The notes beneath the pieces are model-generated. The model had not been told where the DNA came from, ran no database searches, and saw only the letters and a list, made by a program, of their open reading frames with translations. A DNA stretch of 64,000 bases from Comamonas badia DSM 17552 (lineage in GTDB: Bacteria; Pseudomonadota; Gammaproteobacteria; Burkholderiales; Burkholderiaceae_C): the NCBI RefSeq assembly GCF_000484635.1, contig NZ_AXVM01000006.1, positions 248,001 through 312,000 on the forward strand. Direction: 5' to 3'. Of the stretch, positions 36,439 through 46,867 are shown in pieces. A program made the translations under genes and the position numbers. The first letter of the stretch is position 1; the number at the start of each line of letters is the position of its first letter.

Positions 36439-39400
36439 ATGATCTCAACACTGCTATCGCGCGCACAGCAACAGCCCGACCCGGAGACACCAGAAACCGT
36501 GATTCCACGGCGTCTTCGGCAAGAGCGAGCGGACGGAAGCAATGAAGTCACCAGCCAAGACGCGCTGCCAGACTTCATCACCCCTCTGGTGATACTGGGC
36601 GAAGCGGGAGCCGGCAAGACGGGTTTGCTGAAATGGCTGGCGGAAACTGCCGGATATGCCTTCTGTTCGGCACGAAAACTCACCACAACCTCCGATCCAT
36701 CGCGACTGCTCAACGGCACCAACACGCTGGTGATCGACGCTTTGGATGAACTCAGCACCTCACGCGATGGCGAGTCCGTGGACGCCGTCCTGAAACAACT
36801 CGCACAGGCGGGCTATCCGAGGTTCATCCTTTCGTGCCGCGTGGCAGATTGGCGTTCAGCGTTATCCAAATCGGCCATAGAGGAGCACTACGGCGTCGGC
36901 ACCGCTGAACTGCATCTGTTGCCGTTTGACGATAACGAGGCACGCATTTTTCTCAACGCGCGTGTCGGCCCAACAGAGGCCGAGCACATCCAGAAGCACC
37001 TGAAAACACGGAACCTTGAAGCCTTGTTGGGCAATCCACAGACCTTGACGATGGTTGCGGAGGTGGCGCGCGCCGGCCCACTCCCAGAAAGCAAGACAGA
37101 ACTTTTTGACCGAGCGATCACCCTTTTGTCGCAAGAGCACCGGGATGAAAAAGCAGAGCGCCAACTTGCACCTGTCGACACCATAGAATCCGCTGGTGCC
37201 GCCTGCGCCGCGCTGCTCCTGACCGGCTGCGAGGCCATCTCGCGCCGTGCAGCCAGTCACAACGATGGCGCTATACCCATCGCAGAACTCGACCGCCTCG
37301 TACCTCGCACAGCACTCAATGCCGTGCTCGATACCCGATTGTTCGTTGCGTCAGGTGCTGACCGATTCACGTATCTCCACCGCAGCATCGCAGAGTACGT
37401 AGCCGCACGATGGCTCGCACGCAAGTGCAGCACCGACCGGCAGCGCCGAAGGCTGCTTGCAATCGTGCAAGGGCCTAGCGGTGTGCCGTCGGCTCTGCGC
37501 GGCTTTCATGCTTGGTTGGCCGCCAATCCAGTCCTGACCGAGAGTGTCATCCGCGCCGACCCGATTGGGTTGATCGAATACGGAGACTCAGACAACCTCG
37601 CACTCCGCAATGCGCGCCTGCTGCTCGCCGCGTTGACTGAACTGGCGAAACGAAACCCAGCCCTTCTGCCCTCGAAAGACGTTCGGGTTCCCGCGCTCCT
37701 ACAACCAGAACTGCGCGATGAAGTCAGATCACTGATCAACACTAGAGCGACGCCATTTGGACTGCGCCTATTGCTTCTTCAATCTCTACGCGACGACCGG
37801 CACGCATCTTCCTTCGCCACTGAGCTGTGGCGCATCGCGCTGGATCAAGACGAGTGGTATGCGTCGCGCAGTGCTGCTAGCGAAGCGCTGATCGCCATCG
37901 CGCCAGACAAAGACTGGCCAACGATGGTGGATACGTTGCGTGCGGTCGGAGGTGAGGACTCGACCCGCCTGGCGATGGAACTGCTGAACAACCTGGATTA
38001 CGCGCGCTTCACTGATCAGCAGATCGTGGAAACCGCGCGAACACGTGCGCTGGCAGCGCATCAGCGAATTGCTGCTCCTCTGTTCATGCTGCAACGACGC
38101 TTGCCACCTGAACGCATCGCTGGTGTGCTGGACTTGCTATCTGATGCGCTGCTCGCACAGGGCGACTCACATGGCGCAATAGATACACCTGCCTCCATCA
38201 TGGAGGACTTTGCCTACCACCTGATCGCTCGCATACTGAAGACTAGGAGTGTCGAGGCTGAGCAGTTGTGGCGCTGGCTTAAACCTTTTCAAGGCGCGAG
38301 CGGATATCAGGACGACAACCACAACGTTGTAAACAACTATCTCCGAGCGAACGACGCCATCCGCCAAGCCATCCAGGCGGAAGCAATTCTTCAGGGGCAT
38401 GCTTCTGAAGAATTGTGGCGAACCGTGTGGGAGGTCCGGCAATGCGTCGCTGGTCTCGCGTTCTCCGAATCAGACGTCATCGCGCTCCTTGGAGCGCTCG
38501 ATCCCACTCACACCCCGGCCGGCTACTGGCAATCGATCGTCCGATTGACCCACCATGACGCCACCGCCGGCGCGGCAGTGCGCAACGCGGCTCGTCCGTT
38601 CGCCTCTGACCGGCCCGACTTATTGGCCTGGATCGACGCTCTGCCGTTTCCGATCAAGCCGCAATGGCAGATTGAGCGAGAGGCAAAAGAGGAACAACAC
38701 CGTACGGAGCGCTTACAAAGACTGGCGAAAGTCAAGGCGTCATACGCCCCGCATGCCGACGCGATGCGCAGCGGAGAGATCAACTGCCTGATCGCTCCGG
38801 CTCAAAGTTATTTGGGGTTCTTCCACGAGTACCGTGACGAAGAGCCTGTTGGTCGAGTAACGTCAATGCTGGGGGAAGATCTTTCGGATGCGGCACTGGC
38901 AGGGTTCGAAGCTGCGCTGCATCAACCTGCCTTGTTTCCTGGTGTCAAAGAAATTGTTAACGCTCTCGCGGACAGCAAAATCTTGAATGCCTGCACCGTG
39001 CTCGCAGCAGGAATTGCTGAACGCGTGCGGCTCAACCTGGGGTTCGATGACTTGGGCGACGACTGCATCCTCAAAGGATTCGTCGCGATCTATCAGACCG
39101 CACTGGGGCACTATCGCGGTACCGGTGACTTCGATGACACGATCGCCCTGTACGCACTACAACGCGGCCTGTGGAAACAAGGCATTCAACTGCGGGTGGA
39201 GCCCCAACTCAACCACTCGGATAGGAGCGTGCACGAGCTCTATGACGTGATGCGCAATGACGCATTTGCGCAGCCTGCAACGGAGTTGGCGATCGAATGG
39301 CTCGAGCGATTCCCTGAGATGCCGGTCATGGCCGAGATGGAAATCGTGGATCGCCTGTTCGCTTCGCAGGCATTTGAGCCACTTCGTTCAGCGTGGCCGC

Positions 39401-40434
39401 AACGTCATCAGACATCCGACGCAAACCGGCGGAGGTTGTGGCTTGCCGTTGGACTGCTGGTTGACTTTGAACAAGCAGCAGCAATGCTTTCTTCCGCGAC
39501 CGTTGACCGGGACTTGCTTTGGGACCTCCGGGCACGCATCAAACGTGAACGCACGAACTCGCACGCCATCACGCTGACTCCAGGACAAGTGGGCTGGGTC
39601 ATTTCCAACTTCCGCGGCTTGTGGCCACGCGCCTCCCACCCAGCAGGTGTTTCGGTCGGAGATACCAACCCATGGGATGCCTGCAGGTTTCTTGAAGGCA
39701 TGATCAGCCGACTCGGAAACGACCTGGGCAGTGAATCCAGACAAGTGCTTGGGGGATTGCGTGATGCGTTGGAAGACAGTTACACGGAACGAATCAAGAT
39801 CGTGATGGCCGAGCAACAGCAAGCCTTGGTGGACTCCAGCTACCAACCACAAACTTTGACCGCAATCCAAGCCGTCGTGACGAACAGCGCACCCGCCGAC
39901 ATCAAGGATTTGCAGGCGTTCATGCTGGAAGAGCTGGCAGTCGTTCAAGCCAAGATCAAAAGTGACGACGCCGAATCGTGGCGAGGTTTCTTCAATGACA
40001 GCAATCAAGAACCGCACAGCGAGGAGCGCTGTCGCGACCATCTGCTCGGGCTGCTGCGGCAGGGCGATAGAAGCATCCACCTGGAGCCAGAAACCCATGT
40101 CGCGTCGGACAAAGAAGTGGATATCACTTGCGCCGTGAATGGCTTGCGGCTGCCCATCGAAATCAAGGGGCAATGGCACGCTAGCCTGTGGACGGCAGCA
40201 GACGCCCAATTGAACCGGCTGTACGCATCGGACTGGCAGGCGCAGCACCACGGAATTTACCTCGTGCTTTGGTTCGGTGCATCGGTGCCGAAAAACAAGC
40301 GGCTCAAAGGGTTGCTTGACCAGCCCACCCCCACCACACCGGACGCGCTTCGCAACATGCTCTGCGAGCGATCGCATGCCGCGCGCCAGGGCCGAATCGA
40401 CATTTTGGTGCTCGACCTCGAACGGACAGGCTAA
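36439..40434 (+). CDS. NACHT/STAND-like NTPase with C-terminal PD-(D/E)XK nuclease (candidate defence protein)
   Basis: 1,331 residues. Walker A is GEAGAGKT (54-61), Walker B is TLVIDALDEL (96-105), a sensor-like FILSCRVADWR follows (about 129-139), then a winged-helix-like segment ending FTYLHRSIAEYVAARWLARK. Residues about 330-1150 look helical and repeat-like without recognised motifs. The C-terminus carries Asp1228 (KEVDIT) and Glu1241/Lys1243 (PIEIKGQW), a PD-(D/E)XK nuclease pattern, followed by YLVLWFG. Sensor NTPases with a nuclease effector are a known anti-phage theme; this exact architecture is not one I can name. Base use is visibly less GC-biased than the neighbours, suggesting acquisition. 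The start is uncertain: ATG 36439 has no clear ribosome site, and GTG 36499 is an alternative. The stop overlaps the stop of the convergent helicase gene. Confidence 0.82.
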   Translation: MISTLLSRAQQQPDPETPETVIPRRLRQERADGSNEVTSQDALPDFITPLVILGEAGAGKTGLLKWLAETAGYAFCSARKLTTTSDPSRLLNGTNTLVIDALDELSTSRDGESVDAVLKQLAQAGYPRFILSCRVADWRSALSKSAIEEHYGVGTAELHLLPFDDNEARIFLNARVGPTEAEHIQKHLKTRNLEALLGNPQTLTMVAEVARAGPLPESKTELFDRAITLLSQEHRDEKAERQLAPVDTIESAGAACAALLLTGCEAISRRAASHNDGAIPIAELDRLVPRTALNAVLDTRLFVASGADRFTYLHRSIAEYVAARWLARKCSTDRQRRRLLAIVQGPSGVPSALRGFHAWLAANPVLTESVIRADPIGLIEYGDSDNLALRNARLLLAALTELAKRNPALLPSKDVRVPALLQPELRDEVRSLINTRATPFGLRLLLLQSLRDDRHASSFATELWRIALDQDEWYASRSAASEALIAIAPDKDWPTMVDTLRAVGGEDSTRLAMELLNNLDYARFTDQQIVETARTRALAAHQRIAAPLFMLQRRLPPERIAGVLDLLSDALLAQGDSHGAIDTPASIMEDFAYHLIARILKTRSVEAEQLWRWLKPFQGASGYQDDNHNVVNNYLRANDAIRQAIQAEAILQGHASEELWRTVWEVRQCVAGLAFSESDVIALLGALDPTHTPAGYWQSIVRLTHHDATAGAAVRNAARPFASDRPDLLAWIDALPFPIKPQWQIEREAKEEQHRTERLQRLAKVKASYAPHADAMRSGEINCLIAPAQSYLGFFHEYRDEEPVGRVTSMLGEDLSDAALAGFEAALHQPALFPGVKEIVNALADSKILNACTVLAAGIAERVRLNLGFDDLGDDCILKGFVAIYQTALGHYRGTGDFDDTIALYALQRGLWKQGIQLRVEPQLNHSDRSVHELYDVMRNDAFAQPATELAIEWLERFPEMPVMAEMEIVDRLFASQAFEPLRSAWPQRHQTSDANRRRLWLAVGLLVDFEQAAAMLSSATVDRDLLWDLRARIKRERTNSHAITLTPGQVGWVISNFRGLWPRASHPAGVSVGDTNPWDACRFLEGMISRLGNDLGSESRQVLGGLRDALEDSYTERIKIVMAEQQQALVDSSYQPQTLTAIQAVVTNSAPADIKDLQAFMLEELAVVQAKIKSDDAESWRGFFNDSNQEPHSEERCRDHLLGLLRQGDRSIHLEPETHVASDKEVDITCAVNGLRLPIEIKGQWHASLWTAADAQLNRLYASDWQAQHHGIYLVLWFGASVPKNKRLKGLLDQPTPTTPDALRNMLCERSHAARQGRIDILVLDLERTG

Positions 40435-43400
40435 GAAGACGAACCTAGGATAACCTGCCCCTCCCCACTCAAAAACGCCGTCCGCACCACCTGCCCCGGA
40501 TACAGACTCTCCACAGCAGCGCGATAGCGCTCCAGCTGCGCTTGCAGCGCTTCATCGCGCTCGGGATGCGCGGCGCTCTTGTAGTCCAGCACCCACCAGG
40601 CCTCCGGGCCGTGGGCGCTGGCGCGGCGGCGCACCAGCCGGTCGATGCGCAGGCGCTCGCCCTGGTGGATCAGTTCGACTTCATCGAATGCTTCCAGCAC
40701 TTCGCCTTCTGACCAGGCCCAGGCCGCTTCGCCGGTGAGGATGGCGCGGGCCATGGCCTGGGCATGCGCCATCGGGCCGGCGCCGAGCGCGAACAGGCGC
40801 TGGGCCTGGGGCACGCGCTGGGGCAGCCAGCCGGCGGGGATGTCGCCGGCGTGCTCCAGCAGCCAGTGCATGGCCTGGCCGATGCGGGAGGTTTCGGTGT
40901 CGGCGTCAACTGCTTTATTTATAGCTGCCAGCGCTTGTTCATCAAGCGCTGCAGACTCTTTTTGATTGTCACCGACTGGGGTTGAATCAAGCGCCGAGCC
41001 CTCACCCCTGCCCTCTCCCAAGGGGAGAGGGGGTAAGACCGGGAGCGTGAAGGTTTGGTCTGGCGACTGCGTGGCTTGCGCCGCAGCCGGAGCGTCCAGC
41101 GTCTGCGCCAGCGGTTCGATGCGCTGCCACCAGCTGCTGGCGGGCGCGCGGTGCGGCTCGACGCCGGAGAGCAGCAGGCGGCGGCGCGCACGGGTCATGG
41201 CGACGTACAGGGCGTTGAGTTCCTCGCGCGCGCCGGCGGCGGCCTCGGTGGCGGCGAGTTCGGCCAGGCTGGGGGCGGGCTGGTTGCCGTTGGCGAGGAA
41301 GGCGAAACGTTGCGGCGCGGGTTGCTCGGCGGGCCAGTCGATCAGCACGGCGGGGTCGCCGCGCACGGGCAGGCCCGAGGCGCTGTCGAGCAGCAGCACC
41401 TCATCGGCCTCCAGGCCCTTGGCGCCGTGCACGGTGAGCAGTTGCACGGCCTCGGGCGCGGCGTGGCGCGGCACGGGGATGCGTTCGCGGCGCATGGCGC
41501 GCAGCCATTGGTAGGCGCTGACAAAGCGCCCGCCCTGCACCGTCAGCGCGGCGTGCAGCAGGGCGCGCAGCTGCGCCAGCACGTGGTCGCGCTCGGGTGC
41601 GGGCGCCGCGGCGGCAAAGCGGGCCAGGGCGTCGCGCTGGTCGTAGATGGCCTGCAGCGCGTCGTGCGGCGGCAGGCTCAGCAGCCATTGGTGGCATTGC
41701 ATCAAATCGGCATGCAGCGCTTGGCTGTTCTTCGCAGGCAGCTCTGTTTTTGGGAGTACGTCAAGCCAGCTGGGGCGCGCATCGCCTGCGGCGCGCACGG
41801 CCAGCGCCAGGCGCGCGAGGTCTTCGTCGGCCAGGCCGAACAGCGGCGACTTGAGCGCGCGCGCCAGCGCCAGGTCGTTGCCGGGCGAGAGCAGCGCGTC
41901 GACCAGGGCCAGCACATCTTGCACGGCGGGCTGCTCGCCCAGGCGCAGCTTTTCGGGCTGCTCGCAGGCGATGCCCAGATGGCGCAGCTCGGCCTGCAGC
42001 ACGCCCAGCGGCTCGCGCTTGCGCGCTAGCACCATGATGTCGCTGGGCCGCACGCCGGCCTGGATGCGCGCGGCGATCCAGCGCGCGGCCTGGCGGCATT
42101 CCAGCGTGCGCAGGGTTTCCTCGGCTTCCTGGCGCGGCTGGGTCAGGGTGTCGCGCCATTCGGGTGCGTCGTCCCCCGCATCTCTGGCGACTTTGGCGCG
42201 GGGAATCAGCGGCAAGGCTTCGATGGTTCCGGCATCCAGAGATTCGGTGCTGTGGGCGCGAAAGCCTTGGTACTGCCCATCGCCCTGCGCCTGCGCCATG
42301 ACGGTGTTCACGCCCGCCAGCACGGCGGGTGCGTTGCGCCGGGTGTGGTCGGTGGCCAGGCGCTCGCCGCCCAGGGCCTGCACCACAAAATCCTGCGCGG
42401 CGGCAAAGATGGTGGGGTCGGCACGGCGAAAGCGGTAGATGCTTTGCTTGGGGTCGCCGACGATGAAGACGCTGGGCGCCTGCTGCCCGCCGCCGCTGCC
42501 CGCGTAGCCCGCCAGCCAGGCACGCAGGGCCTGCCATTGCAGCGGGTTGGTGTCCTGGAATTCGTCGATCAGGAGGTGGCGCACGCGCGCGTCCAGCCGC
42601 TCCTGCACCCAGGCGGAAAGCTCATGGTCGGCCAACAGGGTGAGCGCGGCGCGCTCGATGTCGTTCATGTCCACCCAGCCGCGCTCGCGCTTCAAGTCGG
42701 CAAAGCAGGCGACCAGGGCGCGGGTAAGGCGAGCCATGCGCTGCTGGTGCTGCCAGGCCTGGTGCTGCTGGTCTGCGGCAAGAACGGCAAGCAATTCGTG
42801 CTGCGCGGCACGCACGTCTGGCAGGCCGGCCACCTTCTCGCTGAACTTGCGCGGCTCATTTTTCTGGGTCAGCAAGGCCTGCTGCACCTGATCAAACCCC
42901 CCGGCTGCCAGTGCATCCAGCAATTGCTGACCGCAGGCTGCGAATGTCTTGGCGGCAGGCAGCAGGGCGCGCGCCGCATCCTCCAGCAGGGCGCGGCCCG
43001 CCGCGCGCTGCAGCAGCCAGTCGCTGGGCTGCGCCACGCCTGCCATGCGCGGGTAAACCACACCAAATGGTTCGACCGCTGGTGCAACGCTGCCCGCCGC
43101 ATCGGCCAGCAGAAACTCCACGCACCGCTCCAGCGCGCCCTCCAGCGCCTTGTGTGCCTGATGACGCCCCATCGCGCCGACCAGCGCGGCGTAGTCGGCC
43201 TGCAGGCTGGCATCCGCGGCCACCTGGCGCAGAAACGGCCGCCAGACCTCGGCCACGGCGTCGGCGTCGTCTTCCAGCAGTTCGTAGCTGGCGGGCAGGC
43301 CCAGGTCTTGCAGCACCTGCAGGGGCGCTGCGCGCAGCAGCGCGGCAAACCAGCTGTGGAAGGTGCGGATCTCCACCGGGCGGCCCTGGCTGAGCACTGC

Positions 43401-43802
43401 TTTGTATAAATTTTGTAGCTGCTCGCGCTGTATCGACGCGGGCTCAGGGCCGATTCCCCTTGAAACCAGCTCATCCTGCAAACGCTGCGCCCATTCGGCG
43501 CCGGTTTCGGCGGGTTGGCCCTTGGCGGCGTCAAAGGGGCGCGGCTGGGCAAAGTCGCGCAGCCATTCCAGCAAGCGCTGGCGCATCTCGCCGGCGGCCT
43601 TCTTGGTGAAGGTGATGGCCAGGATTTCATGCGGTGCGCTGCCGGCCAGCAGCGCACGCAGGATGCGCGAAACCAGCACCCAGGTCTTGCCAGCGCCCGC
43701 GCAGGCCTCGACCACCACGCTGCGGCGCGGGTCGCAGGCGATGGCGTAGAACTGCGCGGGGGTGCAGGGGGCGCCGTTGTGGTGGTAGGCAGCTTCTTGC
43801 AT
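40431..43802 (-). CDS. AddA/RecB-like UvrD-family helicase with C-terminal nuclease
   Basis: 1,123 residues. Walker A is ACAGAGKT (33-40), helicase motif Ia is ITFTKKAAGEMRQRL, Walker B is LLIDEFQDTNPLQW, motif III region is FIVGDPKQSIYRFRRADP, and motif VI is LYVAMTRARRRLLLSG. A RecB-type nuclease ends the protein (RIDRLVRR and WWVLDYKS). With its upstream partner it should form an AddAB-type complex for double-strand break repair. The start overlaps the partner's stop (TGATG). A palindromic repeat lies in the linker between helicase and nuclease (40921-40965). Confidence 0.9.
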   Translation of the reverse strand: MQEAAYHHNGAPCTPAQFYAIACDPRRSVVVEACAGAGKTWVLVSRILRALLAGSAPHEILAITFTKKAAGEMRQRLLEWLRDFAQPRPFDAAKGQPAETGAEWAQRLQDELVSRGIGPEPASIQREQLQNLYKAVLSQGRPVEIRTFHSWFAALLRAAPLQVLQDLGLPASYELLEDDADAVAEVWRPFLRQVAADASLQADYAALVGAMGRHQAHKALEGALERCVEFLLADAAGSVAPAVEPFGVVYPRMAGVAQPSDWLLQRAAGRALLEDAARALLPAAKTFAACGQQLLDALAAGGFDQVQQALLTQKNEPRKFSEKVAGLPDVRAAQHELLAVLAADQQHQAWQHQQRMARLTRALVACFADLKRERGWVDMNDIERAALTLLADHELSAWVQERLDARVRHLLIDEFQDTNPLQWQALRAWLAGYAGSGGGQQAPSVFIVGDPKQSIYRFRRADPTIFAAAQDFVVQALGGERLATDHTRRNAPAVLAGVNTVMAQAQGDGQYQGFRAHSTESLDAGTIEALPLIPRAKVARDAGDDAPEWRDTLTQPRQEAEETLRTLECRQAARWIAARIQAGVRPSDIMVLARKREPLGVLQAELRHLGIACEQPEKLRLGEQPAVQDVLALVDALLSPGNDLALARALKSPLFGLADEDLARLALAVRAAGDARPSWLDVLPKTELPAKNSQALHADLMQCHQWLLSLPPHDALQAIYDQRDALARFAAAAPAPERDHVLAQLRALLHAALTVQGGRFVSAYQWLRAMRRERIPVPRHAAPEAVQLLTVHGAKGLEADEVLLLDSASGLPVRGDPAVLIDWPAEQPAPQRFAFLANGNQPAPSLAELAATEAAAGAREELNALYVAMTRARRRLLLSGVEPHRAPASSWWQRIEPLAQTLDAPAAAQATQSPDQTFTLPVLPPLPLGEGRGEGSALDSTPVGDNQKESAALDEQALAAINKAVDADTETSRIGQAMHWLLEHAGDIPAGWLPQRVPQAQRLFALGAGPMAHAQAMARAILTGEAAWAWSEGEVLEAFDEVELIHQGERLRIDRLVRRRASAHGPEAWWVLDYKSAAHPERDEALQAQLERYRAAVESLYPGQVVRTAFLSGEGQVILGSSS
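40921..40965. repeat. palindromic repeat in the linker of the AddA-like gene
   Basis: ATAGCTGCCAGCGCTTG, a 5-base loop, then CAAGCGCTGCAG; the arms CAGCGCTTG and CAAGCGCTG pair perfectly over 9 bp. Its first 16 bases equal those of the 7995 copy. On the coding strand it gives ESAALDEQALAAIN, a stretch between domains where insertion is easily tolerated. Confidence 0.75.
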
Positions 43803-46336
43803 CAATTCACCCAGAAATCCTTGCGGCACAGGCCACGCACCTCGCACCAGTCGCACACGCTGCCCTCGCCCAGCGCCGGCAGCGGCGCCCCGGCGGCGAT
43901 GCGCTGCACGTCCTGCGCCATGCCGGCGTGCAGGTCGGCGGCGAGCTGCTGCAGGTTTTTCACCTCGAACATCCTGGGCTCCTCGCGCTCGGCCAGGTTG
44001 AGGTAGGCCGCGCGCGGCGCCTCGCTGCCCGAGAGCAGCGCGTAGAAGGGCAGCTGCGTTTCCTCGCTGCCCGATTCGACGCGCTTTTTGGTCTTGTCGC
44101 GCGCCTCGGTCTTGTAGTCGATCAGCAGCTCGGTGCCGTCCATCCGCTGGTCGATGCGGTCGATGCGCCCGCGCAGTTGCAAGGGGCCGCGGCGCACGTC
44201 GAAGGCCTTTTCGCCATCCGCATACACCGCGCCGCCCGCCTCGTGCTCTGCCAGCCAGCACAGATAGGCATCGCGCAGGCGCGGCCAGGCAACTTCGAAG
44301 GGCATGAATTCGCCCGGCTCGTCGGCCAGGCCCTGGGCCTGCGTGACGGCCTCGGCCGCTTGCTGCATCAGCGCCAGCCGGTCAGCCTGCGGTGCTGCCC
44401 GCAGCGCCTCATGAAAGCCGCGCAGCACGGCATGAACCCAGTTGCCCCAGTCGCGCTTGTCGATGTCCACGTCCAGCTCGCCCTCCTCGCTCAGGCCCAG
44501 CTGGCGCAGCGCGAAGAAGCGGTAGGGGCAGGCGCGCAACTGTTCGTAGCTGCTGGCACTGAGCGGCTGCAGCGGCAGCAGCGCGCCTGTGGGCTCGGGC
44601 CGCAGCGTGGGCTTGGCTTCCACGGTACGGGCGCTGCGCGCATCCGTGCCTATGGGCAGCACTTGCGCCAGCCGCAGCGCCTGCACCAGCGGCGATGGCG
44701 AGAGCGCCTCGCCGCTGTCGTTGGCGCGGCGCCAGAGCAGATCCACCTGCGCCACCGCCAGCGCCAGCGCAAAGGCCTGCGCCTGTTCCTGCTGCAACTG
44801 CGCGCGCGTGGGCAGACCCAGGGCCGTGCGCTGCGCCGCGCTCCATTGGCCGGCGGGCTCGGGCGCGGCGGGCAAGTGCTGTTCATCGGCGCCGGGCAGC
44901 ACCAGCGCCGCAAAGCTGCGCCCCAGCAGTTGCGCCATCGGCAGCACCACCACCTGCGCCGAGGCCGGGTGCGGCGGATGGAAATTGGCGCCCTCCAGCG
45001 CCTCGCCCACCCAATGCGTGAATTCGGCCAGCGGCATGCGCCGCGCCGCCACCGGCCAGGCGCGCCATTCGGCCAGCGCCTCGTCCGCCAGGCCCAGCGC
45101 GGCGATCACCGCCTGCCCGGCCGCGTCCTGCGAAAGCAGCGGCCACAGCCCGCAGCCCTGCAGCAGCGCGCGCAGGTCGGCCAGCCACGCCGCCAGCGGC
45201 CGGGCCGCCTGCATGGGCTGGCGGAGCTGGCGTACCTGCGCCGCCAGCGGCCCGCCTTCGGGCAGCAGCGCCGCCTGGTGCCAATGGCGCACCGCGTCCT
45301 TGCGCAAGCGGTGCTCCAGCGCGCGGTGATCCAGCCCGGCAAACACCGGCGCCAGCTTGATCCAGGCGAGCACCGCATCGCTGCCGGCGCGGGGCGCGCA
45401 GGCGTGCAGCGCCGCCGCCACGCTGGCGGCCGCATGCGTGGTGGAGAGCTTCCAGCCGGTCTCGTCGCGCAATGCCACGCCCTGCGCCGCCAGCAAGGCG
45501 TTGATGCGGCGCACCAGCAGCCGGTCGCCCGCCACCAGCGCCACCGGCGCGCGGCCCTCTCGCAAATGGCGCAGCACGCAGGCGGCGGCGCGCCCGGCCT
45601 CGTCTTCGGCGTCGTGCGCTTCGTGCAGCGCGATGGCGCCCTGCGGCGCCTGGGGTGGATGCGCCAGCGTCACGGCCTGGTCGCCCCAGTGCCGCGCCAG
45701 CGCCTGCGTGAGCGGCTCGTGCTGCAGGCCGGGCAGGATCAGCAGCAGTTCCACCCCGCGCAGCACGCGCGGCGCAAACAGCACGTCGCTGGCATAGGCC
45801 GAGGTGGCAGCCCAGCTGGCGGCGATGCGCGCCACGGCCGCCTCCAGCCGCAAGGCGCCATCGGCCACGGCGGGCAGCACGCCCGCGACCTGCGCCAGCC
45901 AGTCGGCGCGCTGCGCCGGTGCACGGGCGCTGGCCAGCGGCGCCAGTTGCAACGCCTGCTCCACCAGCCGCCCGGCCAGCAGGGCACGCTGGCTGCCCAG
46001 GCCCGCGCGCTCCAGCAGGGTCTGCGCGGTCAGCCAGTCGCGGCCGTGGTCAAAGCGCAGGTCGTCCGGCCCGGGCAGGAACAGATCGGCCTGCTGCGCC
46101 CAGTTGTGCGTCGTTTCAAAGCGCGGCGCAAAGCCCTCGAAGCGCCGCGCCCACTCGGCGCGCGCGGGTGCCAGCAGATTGGCGTAGGGCAGCAGCACCA
46201 CGGTGCGCGCCAGGTGCACGCCGCGCTCGGCCGCAAGCGTCCGAATCCCGTCAATCCAGCTGCCTGAAAGCGATGGCGCCAAAGCACCGTCAGCTTCAAT
46301 TTCAATAGCAACCATACCGGCACGAACCTCATGCAT
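43802..46336 (-). CDS. AddB-like PD-(D/E)XK nuclease
   Basis: 844 residues from the ATG at 46336. The N-terminal part resembles an inactive helicase ([20 protein letters not shown]). The C-terminal nuclease has RGRIDRIDQ and LLIDYKTE. Four cysteines, one in [10 protein letters not shown] and three in [11 protein letters not shown], match the AddB iron-sulfur cluster arrangement. It acts with the AddA-like helicase-nuclease, whose start codon overlaps this stop. GTG 46345 and ATG 46315 are alternative starts. Divergent from trxA. Confidence 0.87.
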   Translation of the reverse strand: MHEVRAGMVAIEIEADGALAPSLSGSWIDGIRTLAAERGVHLARTVVLLPYANLLAPARAEWARRFEGFAPRFETTHNWAQQADLFLPGPDDLRFDHGRDWLTAQTLLERAGLGSQRALLAGRLVEQALQLAPLASARAPAQRADWLAQVAGVLPAVADGALRLEAAVARIAASWAATSAYASDVLFAPRVLRGVELLLILPGLQHEPLTQALARHWGDQAVTLAHPPQAPQGAIALHEAHDAEDEAGRAAACVLRHLREGRAPVALVAGDRLLVRRINALLAAQGVALRDETGWKLSTTHAAASVAAALHACAPRAGSDAVLAWIKLAPVFAGLDHRALEHRLRKDAVRHWHQAALLPEGGPLAAQVRQLRQPMQAARPLAAWLADLRALLQGCGLWPLLSQDAAGQAVIAALGLADEALAEWRAWPVAARRMPLAEFTHWVGEALEGANFHPPHPASAQVVVLPMAQLLGRSFAALVLPGADEQHLPAAPEPAGQWSAAQRTALGLPTRAQLQQEQAQAFALALAVAQVDLLWRRANDSGEALSPSPLVQALRLAQVLPIGTDARSARTVEAKPTLRPEPTGALLPLQPLSASSYEQLRACPYRFFALRQLGLSEEGELDVDIDKRDWGNWVHAVLRGFHEALRAAPQADRLALMQQAAEAVTQAQGLADEPGEFMPFEVAWPRLRDAYLCWLAEHEAGGAVYADGEKAFDVRRGPLQLRGRIDRIDQRMDGTELLIDYKTEARDKTKKRVESGSEETQLPFYALLSGSEAPRAAYLNLAEREEPRMFEVKNLQQLAADLHAGMAQDVQRIAAGAPLPALGEGSVCDWCEVRGLCRKDFWVN

Positions 46337-46390
46337 TTCTGTCACAATCCGCCGAATCTACCCCCTTGTTCCCGCCATCGAGGAAATGCC

Positions 46391-46723
46391 ATGGCCAGCG
46401 ATTTGATCAAACATGTCTCCGACGCCAGCTTTGACGCCGACGTCCTGAAATCCACCGAACCCGTGCTGGTCGATTACTGGGCCGCCTGGTGCGGCCCCTG
46501 CAAGATGATTGCCCCGGTGCTCGACGAAGCGGCCGGCGCCTACCAGGGCAGGCTCACGATCGCCAAGATGAACGTGGACGAAAACCGCGAAGTGCCGGCC
46601 AAGTTCGGCATCCGCGGCATTCCCACGCTGATGCTGTTCAAGGGCGGGCAGCTCGCCGCCACCAAGGTCGGCGCGATGAGCAAGGCCCAACTCACCGAAT
46701 TCCTCGACCAGAACCTCGGCTGA
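46391..46723 (+). CDS. trxA: thioredoxin 1
   Basis: 110 residues with the redox site WCGPCK and the cis-Pro in [10 protein letters not shown]. It reduces cytoplasmic protein disulfides. GAGGAAATGCC precedes the ATG. A terminator hairpin follows, before rho; the trxA-rho-rpmE2 order is usual in Comamonadaceae and relatives. Confidence 0.97.
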   Translation: MASDLIKHVSDASFDADVLKSTEPVLVDYWAAWCGPCKMIAPVLDEAAGAYQGRLTIAKMNVDENREVPAKFGIRGIPTLMLFKGGQLAATKVGAMSKAQLTEFLDQNLG

Positions 46724-46776
46724 ACCAGCGGCCTCGCGGCGGCGCCCTGCCGCCGCTGACGGACCCTCGCCCATGC

Positions 46777-46799
46777 GCCCGCCCTCGCGGCGGGCTTTT
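46777..46799 (+). terminator. intrinsic terminator after trxA
   Basis: GCCCGCC, loop CTCGC, GGCGGGC, then TTTT: a 7-bp GC stem with a U-run, 53 bases after the trxA stop. Confidence 0.8.
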
Positions 46800-46867
46800 G
46801 CTGTCATAATCCTCCCCGATCACCGCCGCGCACCATCTGACGCGCGGCAGGCATGCAGATCACCGGC

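Noticed and set aside
36369-36442. 24-codon ORF whose stop overlaps the ATG of the NACHT-nuclease gene (ATGA)
   Set aside because: The overlap looks like coupling, but the peptide has no ribosome site or recognisable feature. It may be a trace of an older N-terminus.
43400-43440. Possible further copy of the palindromic element in the AddA-like gene
   Set aside because: Only the first arm (GTAGCTGCTCGCGCT) is similar; the second arm is missing.
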